NCBI GenBank assembly: GCA_002794775.1
Contig: NBAY01000064.1
Coordinates: 1-64,000, forward strand
Length of the DNA: 64,000 nt
Direction: 5' to 3'
DNA from: Porodaedalea pini
Taxonomy: Eukaryota; Basidiomycota; Agaricomycetes; Hymenochaetales; Hymenochaetaceae
Shown piece by piece: positions 9,673 through 20,610 of the stretch (within the stretch, counting starts at the first letter, position 1; each line of letters opens with the position of its first letter). The notes beneath the pieces are model-generated. The model saw only the letters and a list, made by a program, of their open reading frames with translations, was not told where the DNA came from and searched no databases. Position numbers and translations under genes: made by a program.

Positions 9673-12165
9673 ATGGCGTCCAATGTCCGAACATTGGCAC
9701 AGCGCGCCTTTGCGCTCACCGCTCAGACCCGTGCAGTGCAAGAGCCCAGCGCCTCCGGCGTCACATCCGATGCTGATCAACTTCAGCTGAGTGGCACGGT
9801 TTCGCGAGGATTCATACAGTTCACAACAACATACGGCATTCTGAATAATGTCGACTATTTACTTCTCCTTGTACTTGCCCTCCAGGTCTACTCACTGAAG
9901 GCGGTGGCAGAGCGGGTCTCCCGGTCTCAGTCGGGGATGCTCAGTGTGTGCGGACCTGGAATAACGAAATCCGGGACTTTCGTACGTTGTTTCTTTTCAA
10001 CATCCTTTTATCTTTATTTCTTATTACCTGCTTGTCCACCTTCTCTTAAATCGTAGGGCCGTAAGGCTCGAAATGCACTTACGACCAAATCTGAAGACGC
10101 TATCGCACTCACACTTTCCGGATCTGCCTCAATCGCATCTCGTTATTCAGCCAGTGCTCGACCTACATATCCTATGCCATCTTCGTTACCGGACTCCGAG
10201 AGCTTGGGCGGCAAGGCAATGATGATTGCCTTAGAAAAACAAAAACTAAATCAAGCTCCACCGCGCCAGTTCTGGCGAGGACTAGCACGAGGAAGAAGAG
10301 GAGAGTCGAGCGGTGGATTAGGTTTCCGCTGCCCCGCCACGTTTTCGAAAGCAAAGTCAACTTGGAGTTCAATGAGCAGCTATTCGATTAGCTCGCCTCC
10401 TGCTTCGATTGAAGAGATTGAAGAGGACGTAAAATATCAGCTCGAGGAACGGAGCAATGAGAAGCAGGACGAGCGTGCTGTCGACAGGAAAGCTGCGTTG
10501 GAGACTAGTCTGAGAGATGTTAGACTGGGGGACACTCAGCCTTCTGGTACATCCGCTCATAGTTTACCAGGGCATGTAGCCCTTGCTCTCGAGGCCGTTC
10601 AGATTCCCGATTTTCAAGTGCCTTTGACTACGACAAGTTTTCCGAAGGACCTAGTCTCAAAATTTGATCTGACTGCGAAGATGAGCTCTGCCCTGTCTTC
10701 AACGTCTTCATCATGCTCTGTATCACCCAAGGAAGCAAGCCTAGTGTCCCCCAATTTGCCTGTAGTGGCCGGTTCCTTGAGTAGGAAAGACAGTACCCGT
10801 CGCGCCGCGCGAGAGGCTCTGCCACCTGTTTCGGACAATGCGACTTTCAAGAACCAAGTTTTGCTCGAGCCTCTAGTTGTCGAGAAGCTGAGGAAAGCGG
10901 AAAAGCAGTCAGCAGCACCAGACTGGCAAGCTATCGCTCTGGATGGAAGGGCAGACTCGCGCGCGATGTCGGTGTCTCTCGTTGGTGTTGAAAAGGTCGC
11001 TGCGCCCGTATGTTTACAAGCATCGTCCGTTGATGTTCATGCCAATGCGGAGCGGAAAGCGGTAACATTTGGAAAGAGACAAGACTCAAATCCAAACTGG
11101 CGGGAAATCGCAATGAATGCAGGTACTAGTGCCAATCTTAAAGAGTCAACCCCGGGAAAGTGTTCTTCTACGGCTTCTTCTGCCGAATGTGCCGACAGAC
11201 TTGCGAGCAAGAGGAAACAGCGAGTGTCGGATGCTCCAAATTGGCGGGAGCAAGTTATGGATGAGAAAGCACCTCCAGTACCCCTCTGTAGTGTGCAGGT
11301 TGCTAACCATATCGAATCGGACGTCCCAAACTGGAGAGAGCAAGCGATGGATGCTGATACGCCTGCATCCGCGATTAATATTACGGCGGTAGCCAAATCT
11401 ATCAAGTCAGACGCCCCCAAGTGGAGAGAGCTTGCAACAAGGTCGGACACGGGCGCACCCACGATAACCGTATCTGGTGTAAAGGTCGCAACAGTCGTGA
11501 ATTCGAATATTCCGAATTGGAGGAAGCAAACGGCGAAGACGGGGGCTCCCATAATGTCTACACCACTTGTGGAGACCTCCAGACCTATTAAATCGGACAC
11601 TCCGAACTGGGGGGAGCTAGCAACGAAGGTGGACCCGGCTGTAATGTCCATTGCTTCCACCGAACTCGCAGAACTTACTGGAGAAGGTGTGCTACTCCCT
11701 TCCAAACCACTAGTTCTCCATGAGCGGCAGAGTGACGGCCAAGAGTCACAGGACAGGCGTTCACATTCACTTCGTGACCCTATGCTGAAACGCTTAGAAT
11801 TCAAAGCTTCCAGTGCATCTGGTTCGAATAAAGCAAAACACGGCCGCGTGGACGACTGCCTTGGCGTGAAGATGTCCCAGAGGTTCAATGAGACTGACAG
11901 ATTTGAGAACTCCTACGCCAGACCAATCGACTTCTTATCGACAGAGCACTTCGACAAGCCTCAGAAAGCCAATGTTTTTGAACTTTCCGAGACATCTGTG
12001 GAGATGGAGCGTCCTAGCAAGGCTGAGCATCGCAGGCGTGACAGTCCCGAGAGGTACAAAAGGAGTAGAAAATCGGAGAGCAGAGATCCGGACACAAGAC
12101 ACGTAGGAAACAAGCTTCCGCAGGACGATCTTGCCGGCTCGTCGAAGTTGCGAGCATGGTCCTAG
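9673..12165 (+). CDS. Unrecognised protein with repeated Pro-Asn-Trp-Arg motifs
   Basis: Proposed exons are 9673-9981 and 10057-12165 (805 residues). The 75-nt intron (GTACGT to TCGTAG) joins in frame as KSGTF-GRKARN. A pyrimidine-rich stretch ending CAG at 9885 could be a further small intron; the frame is open either way. The protein is mostly low-complexity and predicted disordered. Between about residues 410 and 630 a motif close to (A/V)PNWREQAMD recurs about seven times, every 30-60 residues: PDWQAIALDG, PNWREIAMNA, PNWREQVMDE, PNWREQAMDA, PKWRELATRS, PNWRKQTAKT, PNWGELATKV. The C-terminal part is basic and serine-rich. There is no signal peptide or clear membrane segment. I do not recognise the family; the repeats suggest a multivalent binding scaffold, which is inference. 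Confidence 0.6.
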
Positions 12166-12647
12166 AATGACGTGAGGCCATCAACTTGCAATAAAACCAT
12201 GGATGGCACTTGCATTCAGTCGTGAAATGCGCGAGTCTTCCTTCGTTGCCATATGCCTGGAGCTAGATGACCTGCACATCTTCTAATACGATCCATTATG
12301 TTGTTTGTCTCTACGCTTTCCGTGTCGTCTTGCTTTTTCCTTCACAGCAATTCTACTCTACGTCCTTCCATCCTTCCGCATTCTCTATTCTTATTTTTGT
12401 TACAATGCGCACGCCTTGCTTGTGTCACCTAGAAAGCTTTGTATCCCTCATATCTGTACTATCCGTCTTCATAAATCGTTCTTGATTTGTGTGAATTTGT
12501 TTTTCTCTTCTGTGCTAGTGCATTCGGTGAGACTACCTAAATTCTAAACATTGCAGCAACAAACGAACGATAAAATACTATATATGTTTAGTGGCCATCT
12601 TTGGGACAGAACGCCAACGTATATTGTTCGAATGAGCGTCATTGGTT
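12166..12647. other. Spacer between convergent genes
   Basis: T-rich sequence between the stop codons of the repeat-motif gene (plus) and ALG2 (minus). It presumably holds both 3' ends. AATAAAA lies at about 12191 on the plus side. No gene is seen. Confidence 0.5.
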
Positions 12648-14359
12648 TCAAACGATGAGTCTGTAGATAGCATATGCAAGCAGCGAGATCACCACTGCGA
12701 GCAGCACGTCCGACAGGAAAGACGAGTTTGCGACCGGACCCATTGCTACAGCGTCATACAGCGCTTCTTGGATACCAAGGGCCATTGCTTCCATGCCAAA
12801 TAATTCCTGTGCACGCGCTCGGGCCCGCATTGCGAGTTCCTCGCGCTCCTTCGTGTCAAGTCGTACGATCTCGTGAAGGGTGTCTGCCCATTCGTGCGGA
12901 TCAGGAACACAGAGCCATCCCGTGCGGCTCTCTGGAGGGGCAGTGAGCACGCTCTCTGTCGGCCCACCGCTGTTGCAAGCTAATACAGGCAGGCCGCATG
13001 CCATACCCTCAACGGGACCAATGCCGAAATGCTCGTTTGTGGGCGTGTAGAGGAGTACGAGAGTGGAGGGTGCATTGAGGAGAGCCGAGCGCTGAGGCGT
13101 GCTGAAGCTGAGAAGGAAGAGGACGTCTGCGGTATTAGCGGATAGCGCTGTTGGCTCTGGAAGGGTGGAGCGGAGGGACGCGGAAGGAGTGGTCAGCCAG
13201 TACGTGAGCTGGGACGCCGAGGCAACGGAGAGGAGTTCTTGTAGTGCCTCGATGTTGTCTTGCACCCTAGGGTCGTAACCACCTGTATTACGCGTCAGTA
13301 CATAGAAAATCAGTCATAGGAACAGAGCTCACCAGCAAGAACGAGGCGTAAGGGTGCTGCTGAAGATGAGCTTGAGGTGCCCTGGCGTAGCAGTGCAAAA
13401 GATTTGAGCGCGAGTGAGATGTTTTTCTTCTTCTCGAAGCGATTTAGCGACAGTAATGTTGGACGATGCCTGCTCTTCGCAAATTAAGCTTTTATCCAAG
13501 CATAATAAACTGGTTTGAACTGCATACGAGCCAAATTCCTGGACTTCTGGGTCGTTCTCATTTGACGGGGCTGCATATGCCGCGAGATTGATTCCTGGGT
13601 ATACAACCCGGGGTTTTCGTGGTATTGAGAAGAAAGTATTGAATACGCCTGCTGTAAATTGTGAATTTGCTAGTAGAACGTCGGCGCTTCCTAAGGCAGT
13701 CGTAAAAACAGGTATACCGCACATTTATAACTGTAGAAGCACCTGTTGTTATTTCTTCTAGCCAATCCATGGGCATTCGATAGAATGCTTTCAACACGCT
13801 GCCTTTCTTCCGCCTCACAGAGCCACCGACAAACTCGCCGTCTGCGAGGAGCTTATCGGGGAAATGGCAGTAGAAAACGACGCGCCGTTTTGCGAATGTC
13901 CGAAAGAAGGGTACACATGTCGAGAGCTGGTCGACGAAGAATACATCATATGTAGACGCATCAGTAAGGAGCAAGTGCAGCGTCAACTGTAGCTGGCGAA
14001 GATGCGCGAAGAGAATGTGGAATTTGCCTCTATACGCGCGTGGAAAGGGAGACTGGACGTGATGCACGCGCAATGTTCCTAGACAAGTTGAACACGTCAA
14101 CTCCGATGTGCTAAGTACAGCGAGTTTGAAGCGTACCGTCGCGCGTTTCTTCAAAACAGTGCTTAGGGTCATGATGGGACGTGTAAATGTCTACCGAGTG
14201 GCCTAGTTGATGGAGGCCGAGAGCAGCGTCGACAACAAGACGCTCAGCGCCGCCTGTACGTGAGACGTGTCAATAGAAAGGTCACTACGAAATGCGCGTA
14301 AGTAACATACCAATTCCGAGGTCCGGATGAACGAATGCTATCCTAAGTTTGTCCCCCAT
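12648..14359 (-). CDS. ALG2: Alpha-1,3/1,6-mannosyltransferase ALG2
   Basis: Six exons (14359-14311, 14253-14137, 14078-13743, 13690-13528, 13469-13333, 13282-12648) give 478 residues with every join in frame. ALG2 adds the second and third mannoses to the dolichol-linked oligosaccharide at the cytosolic face of the ER, early in N-glycosylation. The N-terminus reads [15 protein letters not shown] and then [19 protein letters not shown], the family signature. The C-terminal half has the GT4 E-x7-E motif in [17 protein letters not shown] near residue 350. The last 20 residues form a hydrophobic ER anchor ([18 protein letters not shown]). The length is between the yeast and human proteins. Introns are 50-58 nt. 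No defects are seen, so the gene looks functional. Confidence 0.93.
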
Positions 14360-14551
14360 TTGCTATTAGACGCTGTGTACCCAGTTCTGTCGGTCTCCTC
14401 TAGTTTCCTGAGAGATGAGAGCTGCTGTCTGCTCTCGAGTGCGCCGCACATAAGGATCGTATATAGAAGTTATCTCTCACGATTCTTGTGATTTCAATGA
14501 CTTCGTCCGGGTCTTCCATACAAGTATTTCCCATTCATCTTCAACGACCGT

Positions 14552-15466
14552 ATGTCTACAGCGATAAATGCACTTTCCTTCCCAGAAGAGAGCTGGTTGA
14601 CTGTTTTCAAGTTGGCGACATTTGTGCCCAATGCACTTGATACACACGCGCGTGACGTTTTCGCATATCCAGGCCTGGATCAAATACTAGAAGGGAATCG
14701 ACTAGTCAATACTCATCAAACTGCGTCTCGTCCTCGTCTGCAAAAAACACTGGAACACGCTCGCAATGCGCTACTTTTATCAAGCTATCTTTATTACAGC
14801 GTGTCTAGAGCAAACTTGCGCAGATATTTAGGCTCAGAGCTGCTGCCAGCGCCGACTACTCTCTCGACTCTCTGGGACAGTGGACTGTCCGAATGGACTT
14901 TTTGCATGTGATCCTCCGCAAAGTTAAAAAGGTGGACCTTGAAGAGCTTTTCAGGAGCCTTCGTAATCTTGAGATCATAGCCTCTTATGGGGGCCGGGAA
15001 CGATGTTCCAGGGATTTATTGATGTTAATCCTCAGGGGCCCGCAAGCTGCAAAAACTCACATTATGTATTACTCTTGACGGCAATGATCACATCGACTCA
15101 ATCTGCTTAGTTCCTTTGTCACACAGATGGCCCGAATTTGCGATCCCTTGGGTTCTAGAGTGGTGTCTCGCTGTTCAGGGGGGGACATTGCGATACCGTT
15201 CCTTGGCTGGAACGGGTTTTGACTGTCTCATGTTCTCTCTGTGGCGGCTTTCAGGGCTGAGACGTCCTACTTTCAGCTCAACGAAGGCTATCACTGTCAG
15301 TTTTGCAAGCTCTCATCTCCATTTGTACAAGCTGATTCTCTCTTTCAAGATTATTAAGAGTTGCAATTCAACGATGCGGCAGGTTGGCTTATCCCTTGTC
15401 AAAAATATGTGCTCGAACACCATGAAAGCTTTCGGAAATATGATCTCCATGAGTTTATCCGTTTGA
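14552..15466 (+). pseudogene. Decayed F-box-like protein gene
   Basis: The first frame (14552-14911) starts MSTAINALSFPEESWLTVFK and continues with ATFVPNALDTHARDVF. This resembles the F-box start and following segment of a large basidiomycete F-box family (usually LPxExWxxIFxLATFVPGALDT). It then passes into a second frame near 14893 and a third near 15116, with stops between them. No intron boundaries join these frames convincingly. The usual leucine-rich middle is only faintly readable. A functional multi-exon gene cannot be fully excluded, but decay is more likely, as the neighbouring genes to the right are also pseudogenes. Confidence 0.45.
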
Positions 15467-16324
15467 GTTTGGCATCCATGTTGTGCTGACGTATTAAAGC
15501 GCCGAGCAACTTGACGGAAGTTGGAACGTCGAGCATGGTTACAACAAATGCAGACACGAAATCGCGAGCTTCAGCGTACTGTACTGGTTCTTACCTAGGC
15601 AACTGGCCGGCATGTCCGAAATGTTCAGTTATTGGCAACCGGGCCTGCGTTACAGTACAAATTCTCATAATGTATATGTGCGATTTTCACTTCAAGCCAA
15701 TGTTTATGCAGTATGATATGGTAATTTGGCCGAGATGACCGGTTTTGTGCCGACAAAATCTTGTGCATTATAGAGGATATACATTATGAAAGTATGCATT
15801 ACGAGAATTTGTACTGTACATGTTACATACCAGAAGTTACCAACTGCCAGCAATCTGTGCATGCAACCACTGCGGGTAGATAATCTGATTATGAACCTAC
15901 TGTAACTGGATTTGAGTGAAATAAAGGCCAGACTCAAGTAAATTTGACACCCACAAACTGCAAGATGTCCATCAGCAGAACTTATTGAGAAATCAGCAGG
16001 ACCATGGGCTTCATTGTGCACAGTGATTTTCTTTCATATTGTTACACAACTATTAGTAGTATGGAGGTCCATCACGAAAACAAGACAAATATTACATTTG
16101 CATACATTTAATTGTAAGAAATGAAATATGTAAATTATATGCAAGCCTTGTGGGTAATATTGTATGCCATTACACTGGTCGGCGCTTCTTACAAGGCTCG
16201 TAATAATTGTCAAAGCTCACAAAACTTATGGAGATTGTAATTCTCCATGATTCTTGTCAGACATTACCAGAACTACAATCACATGTAATTACTTGGGACA
16301 CCAAGAAGAAAGTAGAAAAAGTAG
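15467..16324. other. AT-rich spacer, no gene recognised
   Basis: About 860 bases. A short open stretch near 15490-15710 follows the F-box relic and might belong to it. The rest is AT-rich with scattered short motifs (agccttgtgg, catgttacat) also seen in the spacers at 7 kb and 21 kb, hinting at an old shared repeat. No RNA gene or promoter can be identified. Confidence 0.45.
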
Positions 16325-16515
16325 CTTTTTGGTTTTCTTTTGCTCCTTTTTTTTATTTTATAATATTTCCTTTCTTAACTGTTTCTCAAATTTCAGGTTT
16401 CTTAATTTCTCAAGTTTCATTCTTTTTCTTAGTGCTGCAGGTCTTGAACTCACGACCTCTCTCTTATAATTTGCTTAAGGATTTCAATATACCACTAAAC
16501 CATTTATGCTTAAAT
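16325..16515 (-). mobile_element. tRNA-derived SINE-like element
   Basis: On the minus strand, TGGTTTAGTGG (near 16510-16495) matches an RNA polymerase III A box. GAGTTCAAGACC (near 16456-16445) matches a B box at the distance found in tRNA genes. The sequence then runs into an A-rich tail toward 16330, as expected for a SINE 3' end. The anticodon arm does not fold into an obvious tRNA, so this is not called a working tRNA gene. Target-site duplications were not found. Confidence 0.45.
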
Positions 16516-17012
16516 GCAGGTGCAAGGCCAGTACACATGAACAATCACTGCGTTTCAGAGGGTGTTAATACATCCTGGTGTAGTTGGTATTAAGCAAACT
16601 ATTCAAATGTACACAAAGAAGTGGTATAGAATAGCAAAAAAAATGTGCTTAGGTTTGAATAGCTTAGCTAAACAGATATAATTTATTTTGGCTAGATGAG
16701 CTAGCCAAATTATCTTCTTAGTTGTGCGTAGCTACCTTACAATTTTGTTTAGCTTACATGTCCTGTATAGGCAAGGTAGTCAGATTGTCTAGGTCTGTAT
16801 AGATGACATAAGCCAGTGTAGATAGAATTTGATGTAAATGGGTTAGACTAGTGTGGGATTTACCTTCGTGTAGATGCCATGGGCAAGACGTGATGCGCAG
16901 CTAAGAGTAAGACGCGCTTCACCTTGACTCACACCACGACATCACTTGTTGTTCCTCACTCAAGAGTGGCACGCAGCAAGACTCAACACCACCGCTGCTG
17001 GCTGCACAGTGC
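16516..17012. other. AT-rich repeat flank with a core shared with 19.4 kb
   Basis: 16545-16580 contains CACTGCGTTT followed by AGAGGGTGTTAATACA, which recurs in reverse complement at 19390-19430, marking both as the same repeat family. A short palindrome (ttggctag...ctagccaa) lies near 16688-16712. The sequence is AT-rich up to about 16860, and no gene is present. Confidence 0.5.
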
Positions 17013-17240
17013 CATATCAGTGCGAAGAACTGCAGCAAGCATGTCGAGTCATATGTCTGGAAGCACAGACCCGATGGTACCCACATTATCAACATCAGCA
17101 AGACATGGGAGAGACTGTCTTTGCTGCATGCATCATCACCACTGTGGAGAACATGCACAATGTGTGTGTTGTTTCCGCCCGTCCCTATGGTCAGTGCACT
17201 GTCCTCAAGTTCATGGCACACACTGGTGTGCAAGTGATTG
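17013..17240 (+). pseudogene. Fragment of 40S ribosomal protein S0 (uS2/RPSA)
   Basis: Reading from 17013 gives [20 protein letters not shown] and then [15 protein letters not shown]. After one frame change near 17115 it reads [19 protein letters not shown] and [12 protein letters not shown]. This follows the central part of ribosomal protein S0, whose family has the conserved ENPxDVxVxSARPYGQRAVLKFAxxTGA stretch. Only about 75 of some 290 residues remain, and the start and end are missing. An in-frame stop after VIAN and the loss of conserved residues (Cys for Arg in PYGQR) confirm decay. No introns are visible within it. Confidence 0.85.
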
Positions 17241-17307
17241 CCAACTGATTCAGCGCCATGTCCTCAGTAGCCTCCGAGCGGCATTACAGGTGTCACCTCT
17301 GAATGGG
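17241..17307. other. Junction between two pseudogene fragments
   Basis: Short spacer between the S0 fragment and the ThrRS fragment, with no readable protein. The two fragments lie head to tail on the same strand. Confidence 0.5.
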
Positions 17308-19085
17308 ACCTGTGATGGATGACGGCTTCTTCTACGAGATGGCTAACATGCAAAGGTTTCTAGCTCACCCAAGCCAGTTAGTTGGATGCTCACACGTCTA
17401 TTCAGCAGGCCGGTCATTATCACTGAGTACCGCATTTTTGAGAAGTTGGCGGAGAGCGTCATGAAGGATCGCCAGAAATTCGAACGGCTGGTGGTCTCGA
17501 AGGAGGAGCTGCTGGACATGTTTGCGGTGCACCTCTATTGGTTTTTTCCATCCGTTCTGCTCCTGACTTGATATCTGGACAGTATAATAAGTACAAGAAA
17601 ATACTTCATAGAGACGAAAGTCCCTGATGGTACGTCAGTGACGATTTTTTCAGAGAGACTTGTGCGTTGGCCCTCACATTCCACATACTGGAAGGATCAG
17701 CACGTGAAACTTGTTTCAGCTTGGAGCTTTGGAATAGAACTCGTCCTCTTTCTTCCTGGGAGACGCGAACAATAAGCCACTGCGACTTCTATGGTGTTTC
17801 GTTTCCTGACGAAAAGCAATTCTCAGAGTACAAGCTCTTCCTAGCTGAGGCCGCCAAGCGTGATCATTGAAAGATCGGCAAGGTAAGTATGTTGTCGAGG
17901 CGTGTCAGAATAGTACTGACTTCGCTGCAGCAGCAAGAATTATACTTCTTCAGCGAACCCGCTCCTGGATATGCATTCTGGCTTCCTCAAGGCACGCGAA
18001 CTTATAATATTTTCGTAGGGCACATGCGGGTACGCTTTTCATGCCTTCCGTCGTTGTTCTCAGCTCATACACAGACTTCTAAGGGGACTACTGCAAGCGT
18101 GGCTACCAAGAGGTTATCTCGCTGAACATGTACAACGCGAAGCTCTGGAAACAGTCTGGGCACTGGCAGAACTACAAGGCCGACATGTTCTCGCTTGACG
18201 TCGAGAAGGAGAAGTGGGCGCTCAAGTCCATGAATTGTCCTTGCCATTGCATTATCTTTGACTCGCGAGATCGCAGCTATAAGGAACTGCCGATCAGGAT
18301 GGCGGAATTCGGAGTTATCCATCGGAACGAGCCGAGTGGAGCGCTTTCAGGCTTGACCAGAGTGAGACAGTTATGCAAGATGATACGCATGTCTTCTGCA
18401 CGCAATCTCAGGTGCGCAAGCTGTCTCACCGCCTTTACCAGATGTTTGTTATGTTGGAAATAGGTCGTCCAAGAGATCAATGCTTTATTCGATTTCATGC
18501 AACACATGTATGGTCTTTTCGGGTTTGATTTCAGCCTGGAGCTGTCTACGCATCCCGAAAACTACTTGGGTACAATCGAGACATGGGACAAGGCTGAAGC
18601 GGTGCGTGTATCATCTAGTCATGTCCAACCACCCCTTTCTTACCTATGTTCCTTGTCGTAGCAATTGCGCGAGGCCCTCGACGAGCAATATCCCGGGCGA
18701 CGGTGCTTTCTACGGTCCCAAGATCGACGTCATGATTCGCGACGCGCTCAAACGCTCCTTCCAATGCGCCACCATTCAACTCGACTTCCAGCTTCCCGAA
18801 CGCTTCAACCTCAAGTACCGTTCGGCCGAGGACAACGACAACGTGGAGAAGCCGCGTCCTGTTATGATTCATTGTACAATCCTCGGGAGCTTGGAGCGCT
18901 TCATTGCGATTATTACAGAGCACTTTGCGGGGAAGTGGTACGTGCTTTGGATTCGTCTTGCTTCGTGATCTATAGTCTGACTGTTTTCCACCAATGTCGG
19001 CAGACCATTCTGGTTATTCTCACGCCAGGTTATCGTCATCCCAGTTCCTGCGCCTTACATTAGTATGGCTGCAGCTCTGCGCACT
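17308..19085 (+). pseudogene. Truncated threonyl-tRNA synthetase pseudogene with introns retained
   Basis: Segments in several frames follow eukaryotic ThrRS in order: DDGFFYEMANM (17330), KFERLVVSKEELLDMF (17490), [20 protein letters not shown] (17810) and ELYFFSEPAPGYAFWLP (17940). Then come [20 protein letters not shown] (18160), [20 protein letters not shown] (18305) and, near 18700, [15 protein letters not shown]. The last readable stretch is FSRQVIVIPVPAPY near 19040. Intron-like interruptions with GT and AG edges persist, so this is a DNA-level copy rather than a retrocopy. Defects include loss of about the first 130 residues, several frame changes and a TGA after AAKRDH where arginine CGA is usual. 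The gene stops dead near 19085, where a repeat begins. The functional gene must lie elsewhere. Confidence 0.88.
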
Positions 19086-19450
19086 AGTAGTGAGACTGTG
19101 TTGTATTAGTAATACTTCCTAATATAGCCCCAAAATTGTGCCCAAATCGGATCTCAAAAAGTTTAAGCTGTATCCTAGCACACATATATACAGGTAATTT
19201 AGGCCACCTATACAAGTCTATACAAAAATTTGTAGGTATACTATTTAAATCTAGACAGATACATGTATTAACTCAATTAAACAGCCTGTGCTAACCCTTC
19301 CGGGTCAGACTCCTAACTTCTAGACACCATCTGTCTAGATAAGCAAAAATTTCCTGTCTAGGCACGTGTACCTTATGTAGCACGTGCCTAGACAGGACTG
19401 TATTAACACCCTCTAAAACGCAGTGAATACGGATCTCATTCAGACCTGGA
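19086..19450. mobile_element. AT-rich inserted repeat between two broken genes
   Basis: This 365-bp block separates the abrupt end of the ThrRS relic from the beheaded HMG-box relic. Its right part (19390-19450), in reverse complement, matches the conserved core at 16505-16580 near the SINE-like element. It also contains a perfect 16-bp hairpin (19353-19396). The block is probably a non-autonomous element; its exact ends and target duplications are unclear. Confidence 0.5.
19353..19396. repeat. Perfect 16-bp inverted repeat with 12-nt loop
   Basis: CCTGTCTAGGCACGTG (19353-19368) is repeated in exact reverse complement at 19381-19396. It could form a stable hairpin in RNA or cruciform DNA. 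It lies in the AT-rich inserted block and contains the E-box-like CACGTG in both arms. Confidence 0.8.
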
Positions 19451-19474
19451 CTTAGAAAACACGTCAAGATGTGA

Positions 19475-20610
19475 CACATCGTTACACCTTGCTTGCTTCC
19501 ACCACCATCTTGCCACAAAATTTCTCCAGCGCCAGGCCGACCTGTCCAAGACGATCTCCCAGCAGTGGCACTCGCTCTCCGCAGAGGAACACAAATACTG
19601 GGACGACCTTGCGAAGCAGCGCAAGAGGGAGCATGAAGAGATGTATCCTTGGTATGTCTATCAGCCCACACGCACTGTCAAGGAGAAAAAGGGCAAGGCA
19701 GAGTCGACGGCGGGTGGGCAGGTGAGGAAGAAGAAGGATGGGAAGAAGGAGCGTCGTGACCGTACCAGTCGAGCAGCCGTGTGCGCGGTTCCGGCGCGCG
19801 TGCCCGCAACAGTTCCTTGTGCTCCACCACCAGCACCACCAGCACCACGAACGTCTCCTCATCTGCATCGACCGCCGACTCGGAGGACTTCAGCGAGCTC
19901 GACTCACTCTCCACCGACGGGTCTCTCTATTGTCCGTATGGCTATGCGAACTGCGGGTGCAGCAGCATGCGCGAAGTCGAGATGGCGGATCTCGCGGACT
20001 TCGACATGAGCGAATCGGAGGGATCGCAGGGCCAGGGTCACGGTCAGACGCTCTCGCTCCCGCTGAGCCTCTCGATGCCCTCGCTCTCCGGTGCATCTGG
20101 TTCTGGATCAGGAGCGAGCCTTGCGATCGACACGCCTCTCTCGAATCGGGCCCGCTCAGCACGTCTTCCTACTCGTACTCGCACGACGGTGGACATGGGC
20201 ACGGACACGGACACTTGCTTTCCGCGCAAATCCCGACTCAGACCGCCCAGAGCCTAGTTCCCGGACCGCTTAGCTTTGTCCTCCCGCAGAACCGCCGCTC
20301 GACGAGCGCACCGGGTGCACCGACGCCACCGACGATGCCAGCTGACCTCTACCCGCCTGCGCCTCCTACAATCAAGATCCCGAGGCTGCTTGAGACGGCG
20401 CCTGGTTCGAACAGTAGCTCGGCGGTTGGCTCACCTGCGACGCATGAGGGCAGCGAAGGCGTGCAGCAACGCAGATGGATGGCCACGGCCAGCAAAGACA
20501 AGGAGAGTTTGGTGGGATGAGCGGTTTCCAGTTCCTGAACTCGCATCCACAGTCCATGAGCTACGGTATGCCAGGGCAGGTTCCCGGTTTCTCGACTGCT
20601 GGCGGCGAGA
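19475..20610 (+). pseudogene. HMG-box transcription factor pseudogene lacking its N-terminus
   Basis: The first frame reads FHHHLATKFLQRQADLSKTI, then QQWHSLSAEEHKYWDDLAKQ and REHEEMYPWYVYQP. This is helices 1-3 and the C-terminal edge of an HMG box of the fungal mating-type/STE11 kind, sequence-specific DNA-binding proteins. The first part of the box and everything before it is gone, cut at the repeat ending near 19450. Downstream, Ser/Gly/His-rich sequence continues through two frame changes (near 19775 and 20140), for example LDSLSTDGSLYCPYGYANCG and then GPLSFVLPQNRRSTSAPGAP, and a stop at 20518. The frame changes and truncation make it non-functional. Confidence 0.8.

Noticed and set aside
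9836..9885. GC-AG intron giving the frame LLTEGGGRAGLPVSVGD in the WRE-repeat gene
   Set aside because: That frame cannot join exon 2 at 10057 without a stop (it would read CGG CCG TAA), while the continuous frame joins perfectly.
16430..16515. A working tRNA gene on the minus strand
   Set aside because: The pol III boxes fit but acceptor and anticodon stems do not pair; a SINE-like relic is more likely.
17386..18968. Several small independent genes between 17.4 and 19 kb
   Set aside because: All these frames are consecutive pieces of one threonyl-tRNA synthetase in order, so they are one pseudogene.
19641..20520. Ser/Arg- and His-rich open frames as separate genes
   Set aside because: They are three frames of a single HMG-box gene broken by frameshifts; the readable parts succeed each other without overlap.
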